Source: Pseudarthrobacter sp. PS3-L1 (GTDB lineage: Bacteria > Actinomycetota > Actinomycetes > Actinomycetales > Micrococcaceae). From it: a stretch of 64,000 nt of DNA. The stretch spans positions 558,001 to 622,000 of the forward strand of contig NZ_JASISU010000003.1 in NCBI RefSeq assembly GCF_030063285.1, given 5' to 3'. The position numbers and the translations under genes are program-made. Positions 1-9,625 of the stretch are shown one piece after another. Each line of letters opens with the position of its first letter. Position 1 is the stretch's first letter. A model generated the notes under the pieces. That model was given only the letters and a program-made list of their open reading frames with translations. It searched no databases and was not told where the DNA came from.

Positions 1-240
1 ATCCGGGCGGTAGCCACCATCGAACATGGCATAGAGCACACGCCGGTGAACAGGCTTCAGACCATCCCGTACATCCGGCAGGGCGCGGCCGACAATGACA
101 GCCATGGCGTAGTCGAGGTACGACCGCTGCATCTCGGTCTGGAGATCAACTTGTTCAACGCGGTCCAACAGTGTGCCTTCAAGGGCTACCTCAGAAATGT
201 TATCTGAATCTGCCGGTACTTCTGGGGTTTCGTCGCTCAT
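1..240 (-). CDS. gyrA: DNA gyrase subunit A, N-terminal end (cut by window edge)
   Basis: Catalytic breakage-reunion subunit of DNA gyrase, which with GyrB introduces negative supercoils. Only the first 80 residues are in the window: an acidic leader, then [46 protein letters not shown], the classic start of the GyrA winged-helix domain. The quinolone-resistance region and the active-site tyrosine lie beyond the left edge. The ATG at 240 is preceded by GGAAAA at a suitable distance. It follows gyrB by 53 bp on the same strand, the usual gyrB-gyrA operon, and supports placing this window at the chromosome origin. Confidence 0.97.
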   Translation of the reverse strand, partial: MSDETPEVPADSDNISEVALEGTLLDRVEQVDLQTEMQRSYLDYAMAVIVGRALPDVRDGLKPVHRRVLYAMFDGGYRPD

Positions 241-293
241 CGTTTAAATTTTCCGTTTCAGGTATATGTCGGCTTTGGAATATAAGGCGATGC

Positions 294-2366
294 CTATATA
301 TCCAAGAACCTGACGTCCTTGGCGTTCTGCTGGATGAAGTTTCTGCGGGATTCAACGTCCTCGCCCATGAGAACCGAGAAGGTCTGGTCGGCGGCCAGGG
401 CATCATCCATGGTTACCTGAAGCAGGGTCCGGCGATCCGGGTCCATGGTGGTGTCCCACAGCTCCGTGTAGTCCATCTCTCCAAGGCCCTTGTACCGCTG
501 GATTCCATTGTCTTTGGGAATACGGCGCCCTTCAGCCTGCCCAGAAATGAGCCGGGCATCCCTTTCGCGGTCACTGAAAACGTAGTCGTGAGGAGCATTT
601 GACCACTTGATCCGGTAGAGCGGTGGCTGCGCAAGGTAAACGTAGCCATTTTCAATCAGCGGACGCATGTACCGGAAAAGCAAAGTCATCAGCAGTGTGG
701 TGATGTGCTGGCCGTCGACATCAGCATCAGCCATGAGCACGATCTTGTGATACCTGAGCTTGCTCAGGTCAAAATCCTCACCGATTCCGGCGCCGAACGC
801 CGTGATCATTGACTGGACCTCAGCATTTCCCAATGCCTTATCCAAACGCGCGCGTTCAACATTCAGGATTTTTCCGCGCAGCGGCAGAATTGCCTGTGTT
901 TCGGGATTGCGCCCACGTTTGGCAGACCCACCAGCCGAATCGCCCTCGACAATGTAGACCTCACATTTGGACGGATCTTTCGAAGAGCAGTCTGAAAGTT
1001 TCCCAGGCATGCCAAACGATTCGAGCGGACTCTTGCGCCGAGCATTGTCACGGGCCTTACGGGCGGCCATTCTTGCCTGCGCAGCTGAGATGGCTTTTCG
1101 GATGACGTCGCGGGCAGGGCCGGGGTTCCGTTCGAGCCAGTCGCCCAGTCCATCCGTGACAACTTTCTGAACGAAGCCCTTCACCTCAGAATTACCCAAT
1201 TTGGTTTTCGTCTGGCCTTCGAACTGAGGTTCAGCCAACTTCACAGAAATGACAGCAGTGAGACCCTCACGAATGTCGTCACCGGTCAGGTTGTCATCTT
1301 TTTCCTTGATGATGTTCTTCTCCCGCGCGTAGCGGTTGATCAGAGACGTCATAGCTGCACGGAAGCCCTCTTCATGAGTGCCGCCCTCGTGCGTATTAAT
1401 AGTGTTCGCATAGGTATGAACACTCTCGGAATAGGCATTCGTCCACTGCATGGCCATTTCGAGTGCAATTTTTCGCCCGGTATCTTCGGTTTCGAAGGCG
1501 ATCACGTCTTCGTGAACAACATCAACCTTCTTACCTGAATTAAGGTGCTTAACGTAATCCAGAAGGCCATCGTCGTACTGATAGACGACGGTAAGGTGCT
1601 CGGCAGCGGCAATCTCACCTTCTGTAGGGACAGAATCTAGATCAAGATCCTCAACTGGTTCGCTACTCTCACCGCGCTCATCCGTCAACGTGATCCGAAG
1701 ACCCTTGTTAAGGAATGCCATCTGCTGGAATCGCGCACGCAGGGTTTCGAAATCGAAAGTAGTGGATTCGAAAATGCCTGCATCTGGGTAAAAAGTCTGG
1801 GTTGTCCCAGTAGTGGATGTCTCTTCTCCTTTGACCAGTCCACCCTGCGGCTTTCCGCCGTCTGCGAAGGTCATCCGCCAGACGTGCCCCTGCCTGCGCA
1901 CTTCGGTATTAACCAGGCTCGAGAGCGCATTGACAACGGAAATTCCAACTCCGTGGAGACCGCCTGAAACGGCATATCCGCCACCACCGAACTTTCCGCC
2001 TGCATGGAGGATCGTCATGACAACCTCAACCGTAGGTTTGTGCTCCGTTGGGTGCATGTCCACGGGGATACCGCGTCCATCGTCAACAACTTTCACTCCG
2101 CCGTCGGCCTGGAGAACAATCTCGATATGCGTGCAGTAGCCCGCGAGGGCCTCATCGACGGAGTTGTCCACTACCTCATAGACAAGGTGATGCAGCCCGC
2201 GAGGCCCGGTGGAGCCGATGTACATACCGGGCCTTTTCCGGACAGCTTCGAGGCCTTCCAGAACAGTAATGTCGCTAGCACCGTATTCGCGGACGGCCGG
2301 GGCCTCCGGCACGGCGGGCTCCAGTGTCGGATCCACTAATGGGTTTTCTGCATTGTCGTTAGCCAC
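294..2366 (-). CDS. gyrB: DNA gyrase subunit B
   Basis: ATPase subunit of gyrase, 690 aa, a normal actinobacterial length without the long insert of some proteobacterial forms. The GHKL ATPase motifs are visible ([36 protein letters not shown]), then the transducer domain, the TOPRIM motifs EGDSAGGSA and DADVDG, and the C-terminal GyrA-binding tail ending in [12 protein letters not shown]. Start is GTG at 2366 with AGAGGAG about 12 nt upstream. A 363-bp gap separates it from dciA, so gyrB probably has its own promoter there and is co-transcribed with gyrA. Confidence 0.98.
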   Translation of the reverse strand: MANDNAENPLVDPTLEPAVPEAPAVREYGASDITVLEGLEAVRKRPGMYIGSTGPRGLHHLVYEVVDNSVDEALAGYCTHIEIVLQADGGVKVVDDGRGIPVDMHPTEHKPTVEVVMTILHAGGKFGGGGYAVSGGLHGVGISVVNALSSLVNTEVRRQGHVWRMTFADGGKPQGGLVKGEETSTTGTTQTFYPDAGIFESTTFDFETLRARFQQMAFLNKGLRITLTDERGESSEPVEDLDLDSVPTEGEIAAAEHLTVVYQYDDGLLDYVKHLNSGKKVDVVHEDVIAFETEDTGRKIALEMAMQWTNAYSESVHTYANTINTHEGGTHEEGFRAAMTSLINRYAREKNIIKEKDDNLTGDDIREGLTAVISVKLAEPQFEGQTKTKLGNSEVKGFVQKVVTDGLGDWLERNPGPARDVIRKAISAAQARMAARKARDNARRKSPLESFGMPGKLSDCSSKDPSKCEVYIVEGDSAGGSAKRGRNPETQAILPLRGKILNVERARLDKALGNAEVQSMITAFGAGIGEDFDLSKLRYHKIVLMADADVDGQHITTLLMTLLFRYMRPLIENGYVYLAQPPLYRIKWSNAPHDYVFSDRERDARLISGQAEGRRIPKDNGIQRYKGLGEMDYTELWDTTMDPDRRTLLQVTMDDALAADQTFSVLMGEDVESRRNFIQQNAKDVRFLDI

Positions 2367-2729
2367 AGGTGCTTTCGACTCCTCTGTTCGATGATGGCCG
2401 GCTCTTCTCCTCCGGAGGGAAGGGGTACCGACAGGCGCAATCCACTGGGCAACAGATATCCATCCACGACCGCTCCGAACAATGTCGGGGAATCGGACCT
2501 ATGGATTGTGATGATGAGACCCGGTCTTTACCCTCAATTCTATCGTGAGTAAGTCGATATCGTCGGCCATTTGGGCTCTGGGAGGACATCAATATGCTCC
2601 TGCAAGGCCACTGGCCCTGCCTTGGTGCCCCTCGAACCACCTTCTCTGGGTTCCTATACGACGATGTGGTGGCTAATCGACTCACACGGCATCCATGCGA
2701 GAGACATAAAACAGATTTCGTGCCGTAAA
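2367..2729 (-). promoter_or_regulatory. gyrB leader/promoter region (gene-free)
   Basis: 363 bp between dciA and gyrB with no convincing gene; reading frames here lack a ribosome site and family features. As the only sizeable gap upstream of gyrB it probably holds the supercoiling-responsive gyrBA promoter. I could not fix a -35/-10 pair with confidence: a TAGAAT hexamer on the minus strand near 2533-2540 is a candidate -10 but has no good -35 at 17 bp. Confidence 0.4.
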
Positions 2730-3287
2730 TCAGCCGTACGTATCACGTGGACCGCGGCCGTTAACGCTGCGCCCACCCTTGCGCCAACTTGGAGCAGAAG
2801 GACCCAACACCTGGATCTTCGTAACAACCCCTTCTCCGAGTTCCGTGCGAAATTTTTCCAGCAGCCTGTGACTCAAAAGGCGAAGTTGAGTTGCCCACGT
2901 GGTGGAATCGCAACGGACATGCAAGGTGGTTGCCTCAAAGCTCTCGGGCGTACAGTGGGCGGAAATTTCCGGGCCCACCAACGCAGGCCACTGAGCAATG
3001 ACAGAGCCCACGGCCACGGGAGATGTCCAGCCGCGTTCGGCCACCAGCCTGCCAACGACCTTTCCCAACCCAAGGGGATCCCGCCCCGTACTGTGGAACT
3101 GGCTGAAGCCCCGGCCCTGGAAGGCCGGCTTCTTTCCGGGCGCTGCCCCGCTCTTGCGCGGCAGGGCGCGCCTAATTTCCCCACGAGAGGCAGCTGCATC
3201 GCGCATCCGGTTCAGCGCCGCCTGGGGCGCGTCAATATCATCCGGGTCTCGCCCGGGCTGTAAACCCGAGCCCTCATCCCCGTTCAT
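2730..3287 (-). CDS. dciA: DciA-type helicase-loader-like protein (DUF721)
   Basis: 185 aa, DUF721/DciA family. In this family the protein acts with the replicative helicase DnaB in bacteria lacking DnaC/DnaI. The family core is visible: GLGKVVGRLVAERGW, then SVIAQWPALVGPEISAHCTPESF and LHVRCDSTTWATQLRLLSHRLLEKF. The first about 60 residues are basic and low-complexity. The start is the ATG at 3287: AGGAGG sits 7 nt upstream, and the gene overlaps the recF 3' end by 14 bp, a typical recF-dciA coupling in actinobacteria. Family assignment is firm; the helicase role is by family inference. Confidence 0.9.
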   Translation of the reverse strand: MNGDEGSGLQPGRDPDDIDAPQAALNRMRDAAASRGEIRRALPRKSGAAPGKKPAFQGRGFSQFHSTGRDPLGLGKVVGRLVAERGWTSPVAVGSVIAQWPALVGPEISAHCTPESFEATTLHVRCDSTTWATQLRLLSHRLLEKFRTELGEGVVTKIQVLGPSAPSWRKGGRSVNGRGPRDTYG

Positions 3288-4470
3288 CGATTCCTCCTGA
3301 AACGACCTGGACCCTTCGCCCTGAAAGCTCCGGCGGAATATCTGCATCCACTGCCGCCGTGACCAGTACCTGCTCGGCACCGGCTACAATCGCAGCAAGC
3401 CGACGTCTTCGCTGAACATCAAGTTCGGCGAAAACATCATCCAGAATAAGTATTGGTGCTGCGCCTTCAATCTGCCCGTCATCGAGCATCACGTAATACG
3501 ACGCAAGGCGCAGGGACAGGGCCAAGGACCAGGTTTCCCCATGCGAGGCGTATCCCTTGGCGGGTGCCTGCCCCAAGATAAGTTCAACATCATCGCGGTG
3601 GGGGCCCACAAGGGAAATTCCCCTCTCAATTTCCCTTTTCCTTGACGCAGCAAATGCCGCCACATAACGGTCGGTAAGCTCTTCAACGCTCAGGTGCGCA
3701 AGGTCCTCCTGTTGCGCTCCGGTAGGTAATCCAGGAGAGAAACCCAAGGTGGCGTCGTCGTCTGCTAGGTCAACAAGCGAAGACCGATAAACCGCCAGAG
3801 CAGCTTTGGAGCCATCAGTCAGCTGCCGATATGCGTGGTCAAGGTGCGGCTGAATGTTTTCGAGAAGTGCAAGCCTTGCGTGCAGCAGCTCAGCACCAGC
3901 TTTAGCCATGTGCTGATCCCAGACATCCAATGTCGCCTCATGACCCGACGTAAACCGGCCCGCCCGTCCGGATTTCAGCAATGCATTCCGCTGTTTGAGC
4001 ACTCGATCGTAATCGCTTCTGGTTGCTGCATGACGCGGGATCAAAGTAGCCAACAACTCATCCAAAAAACGTCGACGATGCGAGGGATCACCCTTCACCA
4101 GGGAGAGATCCTCGGGAGCGAAGAGAACAGTCCGGCAGATACCCAAGATATCCCGGGCCCGAACGGGGTTACTTCTGTTAATGCGTGCCCTGTTGGCTTT
4201 CCCAGCGTTGATTTCCAGCTCTAGAACAGTGGCCTGTTCCCCTCGAACCAGACGTGCCCGCACCAATGCCCGATCTGTCCCAAAACGCAGCAGGGGTGCA
4301 TCCGAACTCACCCGATGGGAGCTAAGGGTTGCAAGGTACCCCAAGGCTTCCATGAGATTTGTCTTGCCTATCCCGTTGGCGCCCACCAACACTGTAGGCC
4401 CAGGTTCAAGGGAAAGATCGACCTGGGCATAGCTCCGGAAGTCAGTTAGCGACAGGTGCTCTAGATACAC
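3274..4470 (-). CDS. recF: DNA replication/repair protein RecF
   Basis: SMC-like ATPase that loads RecA at gapped DNA with RecO and RecR. 398 aa. Walker A GANGIGKTNLMEALG lies at about residues 33-47, a coiled-coil-like middle follows, then the ABC signature region (GETWSLALSLRLASYYVM) and Walker B with D-loop PILILDDVFAELD near the C-terminus. The N-terminal MYLEHLSLTDFRSYAQ is typical. Start is GTG at 4470. The stop overlaps the dciA start, so the two are probably translationally coupled. The gene lies 36 bp downstream of gnd in the dnaA-dnaN-gnd-recF run. Confidence 0.97.
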   Translation of the reverse strand: MYLEHLSLTDFRSYAQVDLSLEPGPTVLVGANGIGKTNLMEALGYLATLSSHRVSSDAPLLRFGTDRALVRARLVRGEQATVLELEINAGKANRARINRSNPVRARDILGICRTVLFAPEDLSLVKGDPSHRRRFLDELLATLIPRHAATRSDYDRVLKQRNALLKSGRAGRFTSGHEATLDVWDQHMAKAGAELLHARLALLENIQPHLDHAYRQLTDGSKAALAVYRSSLVDLADDDATLGFSPGLPTGAQQEDLAHLSVEELTDRYVAAFAASRKREIERGISLVGPHRDDVELILGQAPAKGYASHGETWSLALSLRLASYYVMLDDGQIEGAAPILILDDVFAELDVQRRRRLAAIVAGAEQVLVTAAVDADIPPELSGRRVQVVSGGIDERG

Positions 4471-4506
4471 GGTTTCTCAGGAATTCTGGGGCTTGCCCGG
4501 CGGTGC

Positions 4507-5391
4507 CTACTTGGCTGGGCGGGTGGCGTGTCCGCCGAACTGGTGACGCAGTGCCGACACCATTTTCATGGCAGGTGAGCTGTCTTCCCGGGAAGAGAAC
4601 CGGGCAAAAAGAGCTGCTGTGATGGCGGGGGCTGGAACGGCATTGGCAATAGCTTCCTCCACAGTCCATCGACCCTCGCCGGAATCCTCAACGTAGTCGT
4701 CAATTGATTCAAGCCCCGGATCTTCCTCAAGGGCCTTGACCATCAAGTCAAGGAGCCAGGAGCGAACGACAGTTCCCTTTTGCCAGGCACGGAATGTCCC
4801 GGGCAGATCGTCAACGATATCCTTTGCCGCGAGAAGTTCATATCCTTCGGCGTATGCCTGCATCAGCCCGTACTCTATGCCGTTGTGGACCATCTTTGCG
4901 TAGTGCCCTGCGCCGACATCCCCCACGTGGACAAAACTATCTGCCCGCTCGCCCTCCGGCCTGAGCGCGTCGAAGACAGGGAGTGCGTAGGCGATGTCAT
5001 CAGCCGCTCCGCCCGCCATCAGTCCATAACCGTTTTGAAGTCCCCAGACTCCACCGGAAACACCACAGTCCGCGAAACGGATACCTTTTGCACCCAACTG
5101 GGTACCGTGCTTCTGATCTTCGGTGAAACGTGAATTACCGCCATCAATCACCAAGTCACCCGGTTCAAGCTTCTCGCTGAGTTCCGTGATCACGGAATCA
5201 GTGACAGCACCTGATGGAACCATGACCCAAATGAGCCTAGGTGTGGGGAGTGCGGTGATGAGTTCGTCAACAGTGGCTACATCAGAAACATCTGGATTCC
5301 TGTCAAAGCCCGTGACCTCAAGTCCTTTGACGCGGAGGCGCTCACGCATGTTGAATCCCATTTTTCCGAGACCAATTAGTCCGATATGCAC
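4507..5391 (-). CDS. gnd: 6-phosphogluconate dehydrogenase, short decarboxylating type
   Basis: 294 aa, matching the short gnd-related class (about 300 aa) rather than the 470-aa form. The N-terminal Rossmann motif GLIGLGKMGFNM binds the dinucleotide. DGGNSRFTED and DCGVSGGVWGLQNGYGLMAGG are substrate-loop motifs, and HYAKMVHNGIEYGLMQAYAEGYELL carries the catalytic Lys. The reaction is oxidative decarboxylation of 6-phosphogluconate to ribulose 5-phosphate; whether NAD or NADP is preferred cannot be told from sequence. Start is GTG at 5391. Its place between dnaN and recF is a recurrent actinobacterial arrangement. Confidence 0.93.
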   Translation of the reverse strand: MHIGLIGLGKMGFNMRERLRVKGLEVTGFDRNPDVSDVATVDELITALPTPRLIWVMVPSGAVTDSVITELSEKLEPGDLVIDGGNSRFTEDQKHGTQLGAKGIRFADCGVSGGVWGLQNGYGLMAGGAADDIAYALPVFDALRPEGERADSFVHVGDVGAGHYAKMVHNGIEYGLMQAYAEGYELLAAKDIVDDLPGTFRAWQKGTVVRSWLLDLMVKALEEDPGLESIDDYVEDSGEGRWTVEEAIANAVPAPAITAALFARFSSREDSSPAMKMVSALRHQFGGHATRPAK

Positions 5392-5504
5392 GTTGTGAGC
5401 TCATTTCTGCGTCCGTGGACGCTCGTAGGTTCAGTGGTGGAGGCGATTCCGCGGCCTTGACAGTAGGTCCCATGCGAACGATTGCTCATGAGACCGGCTG
5501 TTAC

Positions 5505-6629
5505 CTAGTTGGGGAGGCGGACAGGCATTACCAGATAGCGATAGTCCCCTTGATCTTCGCCGTCGATATCAGCCTGGGCCGTGATCATGGCTGGCTTAGG
5601 GGCGGTTGTGAAGGAGAAGCGAACAAATTTTGTTTCGATAACACTCAATCCTTCCACCAGGTAGTGAGGGTTGAATGCGACAGTGATTTCATCACCAAAA
5701 AGTTGGGCTTCAAGTTCCTCAGATGCCTGCGCATCCTCGCCCGTACCGGCGTCAAGCTGAAGCAACCCGTCGGTGAAAGCAAGACGAACCGGAGTGTTGC
5801 GTTCAGCAACCAGTGACACTCGCCTGACCGCCTCTACGAGTTCCTGGGTCTGGACCGTTGCATGAATTGGTGTTGAATCCGGGAACAGTGACCGAATCTT
5901 GGGATAGTCGCCGTCAACCAGTAGGGAGGTAGTGGTGCGTCCTCCACTCTCAAAACCAATGAGCCTGCTGTCATCTGAAGCGATCGCGAGGTGGATGTCG
6001 CCACTGTTTCCAAGGGTTTTGGCCACTTCATTAAGAGTTTTTGCCTTCACGAGGGCGCTTGTGGAAATGCCAGGGGTGACTGGTTTCCACGGGACTTCAC
6101 GCATCGCAAGGCGATATCTGTCAGTTGCCAGCAACGTAATCAGATCGTCTTCAATTTCCATCCGGACACCGGTAAGGATGGGAAGGGTATCGTCCCTGCT
6201 TGCAGCAATGATGACCTGTGAAACGGCCTGTGCAAACGATTCGCCTGGGACCGTTCCACTGATAGGCGGCAATGCCGGCAGCGGAGGGTATTCCGCCTCA
6301 GGCATCGTTGCCAGGTGGAAGCTGCTTCGACGACACGTCAGAGTGACCTTGTTTCCATCTGTTTCTACGTCGACGGGTGCTGATGGCAGGCTTCGACAGA
6401 TGTCGGCAAGAAGGCGCCCTGAGACAAGAATCGTCCCTTCGTCACGGATGTCAGCAGCTATCTCGAGCCTTGCTGAAGTTTCGTAGTCAAAGCTTGAAAG
6501 GCTGACGGTTCCCGATTCAGCCTTGAGGAGCAGCCCTGACAAAACGGGTACAGGAGGACGGGGTGACAAGGAGCGTGCTGCCCAGGTCACAGCTTCTGCC
6601 AGGACGTCCCGTTCGACTCTGAACTTCAC
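5505..6629 (-). CDS. dnaN: DNA polymerase III sliding clamp (beta subunit)
   Basis: 374 aa, the normal length of the ring-forming beta clamp, which tethers DNA polymerase III to DNA. Three repeated clamp domains are evident: MKFRVERDVLAEAVTWAARSLSPRPPVPVLSGLLL opens domain 1, SQVIIAASRDDTLPILTGVRMEI domain 2, and ELVEAVRRVSLVAERNTPVRL domain 3. The C-terminus DYRYLVMPVRLPN is the conserved tail forming part of the peptide-binding pocket. Start is GTG at 6629. The 5' side faces the oriC-like gap and dnaA. Confidence 0.98.
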   Translation of the reverse strand: MKFRVERDVLAEAVTWAARSLSPRPPVPVLSGLLLKAESGTVSLSSFDYETSARLEIAADIRDEGTILVSGRLLADICRSLPSAPVDVETDGNKVTLTCRRSSFHLATMPEAEYPPLPALPPISGTVPGESFAQAVSQVIIAASRDDTLPILTGVRMEIEDDLITLLATDRYRLAMREVPWKPVTPGISTSALVKAKTLNEVAKTLGNSGDIHLAIASDDSRLIGFESGGRTTTSLLVDGDYPKIRSLFPDSTPIHATVQTQELVEAVRRVSLVAERNTPVRLAFTDGLLQLDAGTGEDAQASEELEAQLFGDEITVAFNPHYLVEGLSVIETKFVRFSFTTAPKPAMITAQADIDGEDQGDYRYLVMPVRLPN

Positions 6630-7152
6630 GGAAGGGTGCCGCCTTTCATAACTGCTTCATCGATGGTGCGTTGGCTTGCTTGGTCCAAGGCCTTGTTCCA
6701 GGAGGAAACACCAGGAGAGGTCTTTTCTTGGAAACGTGAAAGCCGGGACGGATGCACTGGAGACAGCTTAGCGGCATCGAATGACTTTCTCCCATCAGCT
6801 TCTGTTCCCTGGCATCAGTCCGGGGTTGTTTTTCGGTCTGCGCTGGGGTGATCAGGATCAGGAACGGAAGTTGTTATTTGAGGGAATTCATTTTCTTGGG
6901 ATTAGTAGTGTTAATAACCCCTGTGGAAACTGTGGATAACTCTGTCTGAGCCCCACATCTAGCGGTTGCTGCCTGTTCATGGAGTGTGGGGAGCATGTGT
7001 TTTAAACAGGCTGTGGATGGGGACAACTTTTCTGGCCGTTGTGCTGATCCACAGATGGCTTAAGGGTTTTAAGCCCATTAAGCGTAGTTGTCCCCTTAAG
7101 TATCCACAGCCTTATCCACATGCACCTGTTAATAAGGTACGAGGCACTTGTG
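6630..7152. other. Putative oriC: dnaN-dnaA intergenic region with DnaA boxes
   Basis: 523 bp without a gene. Exact DnaA boxes (TTATCCACA or complement) lie at 6931-6939 (minus) and 7112-7120 (plus). One-mismatch or weaker boxes lie at 6922-6930, 7012-7020, 7045-7053 and 7100-7108. Boxes 7100 and 7112 are spaced 12 bp start to start in the same orientation. An AT-rich stretch at about 6865-6920 next to box 6922/6931 is a candidate unwinding element. In Mycobacterium and Streptomyces the origin lies in this same gap; the assignment here is inference from boxes and position. Confidence 0.8.
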
Positions 7153-8574
7153 TCAGGAGTCGCGTTGCTGCTGCTTGATCCGGTTTGTGAGTTCCGTGAC
7201 CTGGTTGTAAATCACACGGCGCTCGGCCATGAGTTCCCGAATTTTCCGGTCTGCGTGGATGACGGTGGTGTGATCCCGGCCGCCGAGTTCCTGTCCGATT
7301 TTGGGTAGCGACATGTCAGTGAGCTCCCGGCAGAGGTACATGGCGATCTGCCGCGCGGTGACCAGCGTGCGGGTCCTGGACTTGCTGCAGAGTTCCTCCA
7401 TGGTGAGTTTGAAGTACTCAGCCGTCTGGGTGAGGATCTGCGCAGACGTTATTTCCTGGGCTCCGTCATCGGTAATCAGGTCCTTCAGCACCATTTCGGC
7501 AAGGGCCACGTCAACTGGCTGACGATTGAGGCTGGCAAAGGCAGTTACCCGGATGAGTGCTCCCTCAAGCTCCCGAATATTGCTGGATATTTTGGAAGCA
7601 ATATATTCCAACGCATCGTCAGGTGCTGAAAGCCCCTCGCTAAGAGCCTTTTTTCGGAGGATAGCGATGCGTGTTTCGAGTTCCGGGGGCTGGATATCTG
7701 TCAGTAGGCCCCACTCGAACCGGGACTTCATCCGATCTTCGAACCCAGCCAAGAGTTTTGGTGGCTGATCGGATGTGATGACGACCTGTTTGTTGTTGTT
7801 GTGGAGGGAATTGAAGGTGTGAAAGAACTCCTCGAGGGTTCGATCTTTGCCTGCAAGGAACTGGATGTCATCAATGAGAAGAACATCTACATTCCGGTAG
7901 GTCGTCTTGAAGCTAGCGCCTTCGTCATCGCGAATGGAGTTGATGAAGTCGTTGGTGAACTCTTCGGAATTTACGTAGCGGACCCGTATGCCGCTGTAGA
8001 GGCGGCGGGCGTAGTGGCCAATTGCGTGGAGAAGGTGTGTTTTGCCAAGACCTGAATCACCATAGATAAACAGTGGATTGTAGGCCTTGGCTGGGGCCTC
8101 AGCCACAGCTACGGCGGCGGCGTGGGCGAACCTGTTGGAAGAGCCTATGACGAAGGTGTCAAAAACGTACTTGGGATTGAGGCGGCCGAACTCGTGGGAT
8201 GTGCTGGGAAGCATTGGTTGTGGCTTCTGCTCTATCAGCTGATCACGCGAATACGAGGGTTCAACTACTGCTTCGGGTTCTTTGTGGATGGGAACCAGAT
8301 CGGTATCAACATCGATTGCACACCGGATGTCCTCGGAAAAAACGTTGTGAAGCGCATCGTCCAGGGCATCCTTGACTTGTGTCTGAAGGACTTCACGGGT
8401 GAGTTCGTTGGGCACGGCAACCAGCAGTGTTGATCCAATGAGTCCCTGGGCCTGGGCGAGAATGACAAATCCGCGCTGGCGCGGCGAGACGCGGTCATCT
8501 TGTTCAAGGATGCTGATGACTCTTCGCCAGGAACTTCCAACGGTATTGGCCTGGTTGGATTCGTCTACCGTCAT
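7153..8574 (-). CDS. dnaA: Chromosomal replication initiator DnaA
   Basis: AAA+ initiator that binds DnaA boxes and opens oriC. From the ATG at 8574 it is 473 aa. Domain I is at about residues 1-85 and a proline/acid-rich linker at about 95-130. The AAA+ domain has Walker A GDSGLGKTHLLHAIG (about 172-186) and Walker B VLLIDDIQFLAGKDRT. The C-terminal helix-turn-helix carries the DnaA signature LGGRDHTTVIHADRKI. GAGGAA about 8 nt upstream supports 8574 over an upstream in-frame TTG at 8589. Box clusters flank the gene on both sides, so autoregulation is likely. Confidence 0.98.
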   Translation of the reverse strand: MTVDESNQANTVGSSWRRVISILEQDDRVSPRQRGFVILAQAQGLIGSTLLVAVPNELTREVLQTQVKDALDDALHNVFSEDIRCAIDVDTDLVPIHKEPEAVVEPSYSRDQLIEQKPQPMLPSTSHEFGRLNPKYVFDTFVIGSSNRFAHAAAVAVAEAPAKAYNPLFIYGDSGLGKTHLLHAIGHYARRLYSGIRVRYVNSEEFTNDFINSIRDDEGASFKTTYRNVDVLLIDDIQFLAGKDRTLEEFFHTFNSLHNNNKQVVITSDQPPKLLAGFEDRMKSRFEWGLLTDIQPPELETRIAILRKKALSEGLSAPDDALEYIASKISSNIRELEGALIRVTAFASLNRQPVDVALAEMVLKDLITDDGAQEITSAQILTQTAEYFKLTMEELCSKSRTRTLVTARQIAMYLCRELTDMSLPKIGQELGGRDHTTVIHADRKIRELMAERRVIYNQVTELTNRIKQQQRDS

Positions 8575-9038
8575 TGCTGGTTTCCTCAAAGCTTGCTTGC
8601 CTGCAGTTTCTGCAGCGATGCCATGAAGCCAGCGTTCGGCCAGGCTTAATCCACAGACTTATGCACAGACCGTGGATAATCGACTACTGGGACACTCTAG
8701 GGGAACAAAAGCCCAGAAGATAGCTGGGTATAGCTTGTGGATAATTACATGGTTGTGGTTCCTGGCCAGTTCGGTTGGGACCGTCATCCACAGGCTGTGG
8801 GGAAAAGTTAGCCACAGGCAAGTGTCTGCTACGGAATGGTCTCCAGTTTGACTACGGACCCCTTCCGGCCCTAACGTTGTGTAGTCCTTTGTGTACGCTT
8901 TTGGGCCTCGTCTGATTTTTTCAATCGTTAGCGATTGTGCAGGTGGGGAAGGCGGAAACATACAAAACTTAGCGTCGGCCAGTTCTTCCCCTTTTTACTG
9001 ATCGGGTGACGCACCTTTGATCCACTGGAGTGACTAAC
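8575..9038. promoter_or_regulatory. dnaA-rpmH divergent region with phased DnaA boxes
   Basis: 464 bp between divergent dnaA and rpmH, with no gene. It holds a second DnaA-box cluster: TAATCCACA at 8647-8655, TTATGCACA at 8659-8667, CGTGGATAA at 8671-8679, exact TGTGGATAA at 8736-8744, TCATCCACA at 8784-8792, TGTGGGGAA at 8796-8804 and TTAGCCACA at 8808-8816. The first three start exactly 12 bp apart. The region must contain the dnaA and rpmH promoters; DnaA binding here probably autoregulates dnaA and may contribute to origin function. Confidence 0.7.
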
Positions 9039-9176
9039 GTGAGCAAGCGGACTTTTCAGCCGAATAACCGCCGTCGGGCGAAGAAGCATGGCTTCCGCCT
9101 TCGTATGCGCACCCGTGCCGGCCGTGCCATCTTGGCAGCCCGTCGCGGCAAGAACCGCACCGAACTGTCGGCTTAA
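9039..9176 (+). CDS. rpmH: 50S ribosomal protein L34
   Basis: 45 aa, reading [20 protein letters not shown] followed by [24 protein letters not shown], a canonical L34 that sits near the peptide exit region of the large subunit. Start is GTG at 9039 with TGGAG about 10 nt upstream. It opens the rpmH-rnpA-yidD-yidC-jag-rsmG run seen next to dnaA in most bacteria. Confidence 0.98.
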   Translation: MSKRTFQPNNRRRAKKHGFRLRMRTRAGRAILAARRGKNRTELSA

Positions 9177-9214
9177 ACAACTGATTCCTCGGTAGACAGA
9201 CTCATGCGAGTTTA

Positions 9215-9625
9215 ATGGTGCTTGCCACCCCGAACCGTCTGAGAACGTCAGCCGAATTTTCAAGCACTGTGCGTTCCGGTGTCCGCTATGGACGCCGGAA
9301 CGTTGTGCTATATGCGGCACCCCTGGATTCAGGCGAGCCTACTCGTATTGGATTCATCGTTTCCAAGAGCGTTGGGAACGCCGTAGCCCGGAACCTCGTT
9401 AAGAGAAGACTGAGGGAAGCCGGTTTCCTGTCCCTCAGCACATACGGCACTGGGCTGGCAATCGTGGTGCGTGCACTACCTGCATCGTCGTCAGCAACGT
9501 GGGCGCAGCTTTCGGTAGACTTTGACGTAGCCTTGGCTGCGGTTGCCAGGCGCATCGTCACTTCCGAGTCGCTACCGAAGGCTGTAGGTGACCGAACTCA
9601 ACAGGAGAGGAACGTACGTGGCTGA
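9215..9625 (+). CDS. rnpA: Ribonuclease P protein component
   Basis: 136 aa, the protein cofactor of RNase P, which matures tRNA 5' ends. The family signature appears as VSKSVGNAVARNLVKRRLREA (the RNR motif). The N-terminal LATPNRLRTSAEFSSTVRSG is typical, and the about 20 C-terminal residues are a poorly conserved tail. Start is ATG at 9215 (a GTG follows directly at 9218). The 3' end overlaps the yidD start by 8 bp. The gene is 38 bp downstream of rpmH, so the two are probably co-transcribed. Confidence 0.95.
   Translation: MVLATPNRLRTSAEFSSTVRSGVRYGRRNVVLYAAPLDSGEPTRIGFIVSKSVGNAVARNLVKRRLREAGFLSLSTYGTGLAIVVRALPASSSATWAQLSVDFDVALAAVARRIVTSESLPKAVGDRTQQERNVRG

Noticed and set aside
2571..3263. 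230-codon plus-strand frame opposite dciA
   Set aside because: It is antisense to dciA, which has an AGGAGG start, a stop/start overlap with recF and family motifs; the antisense frame has none.
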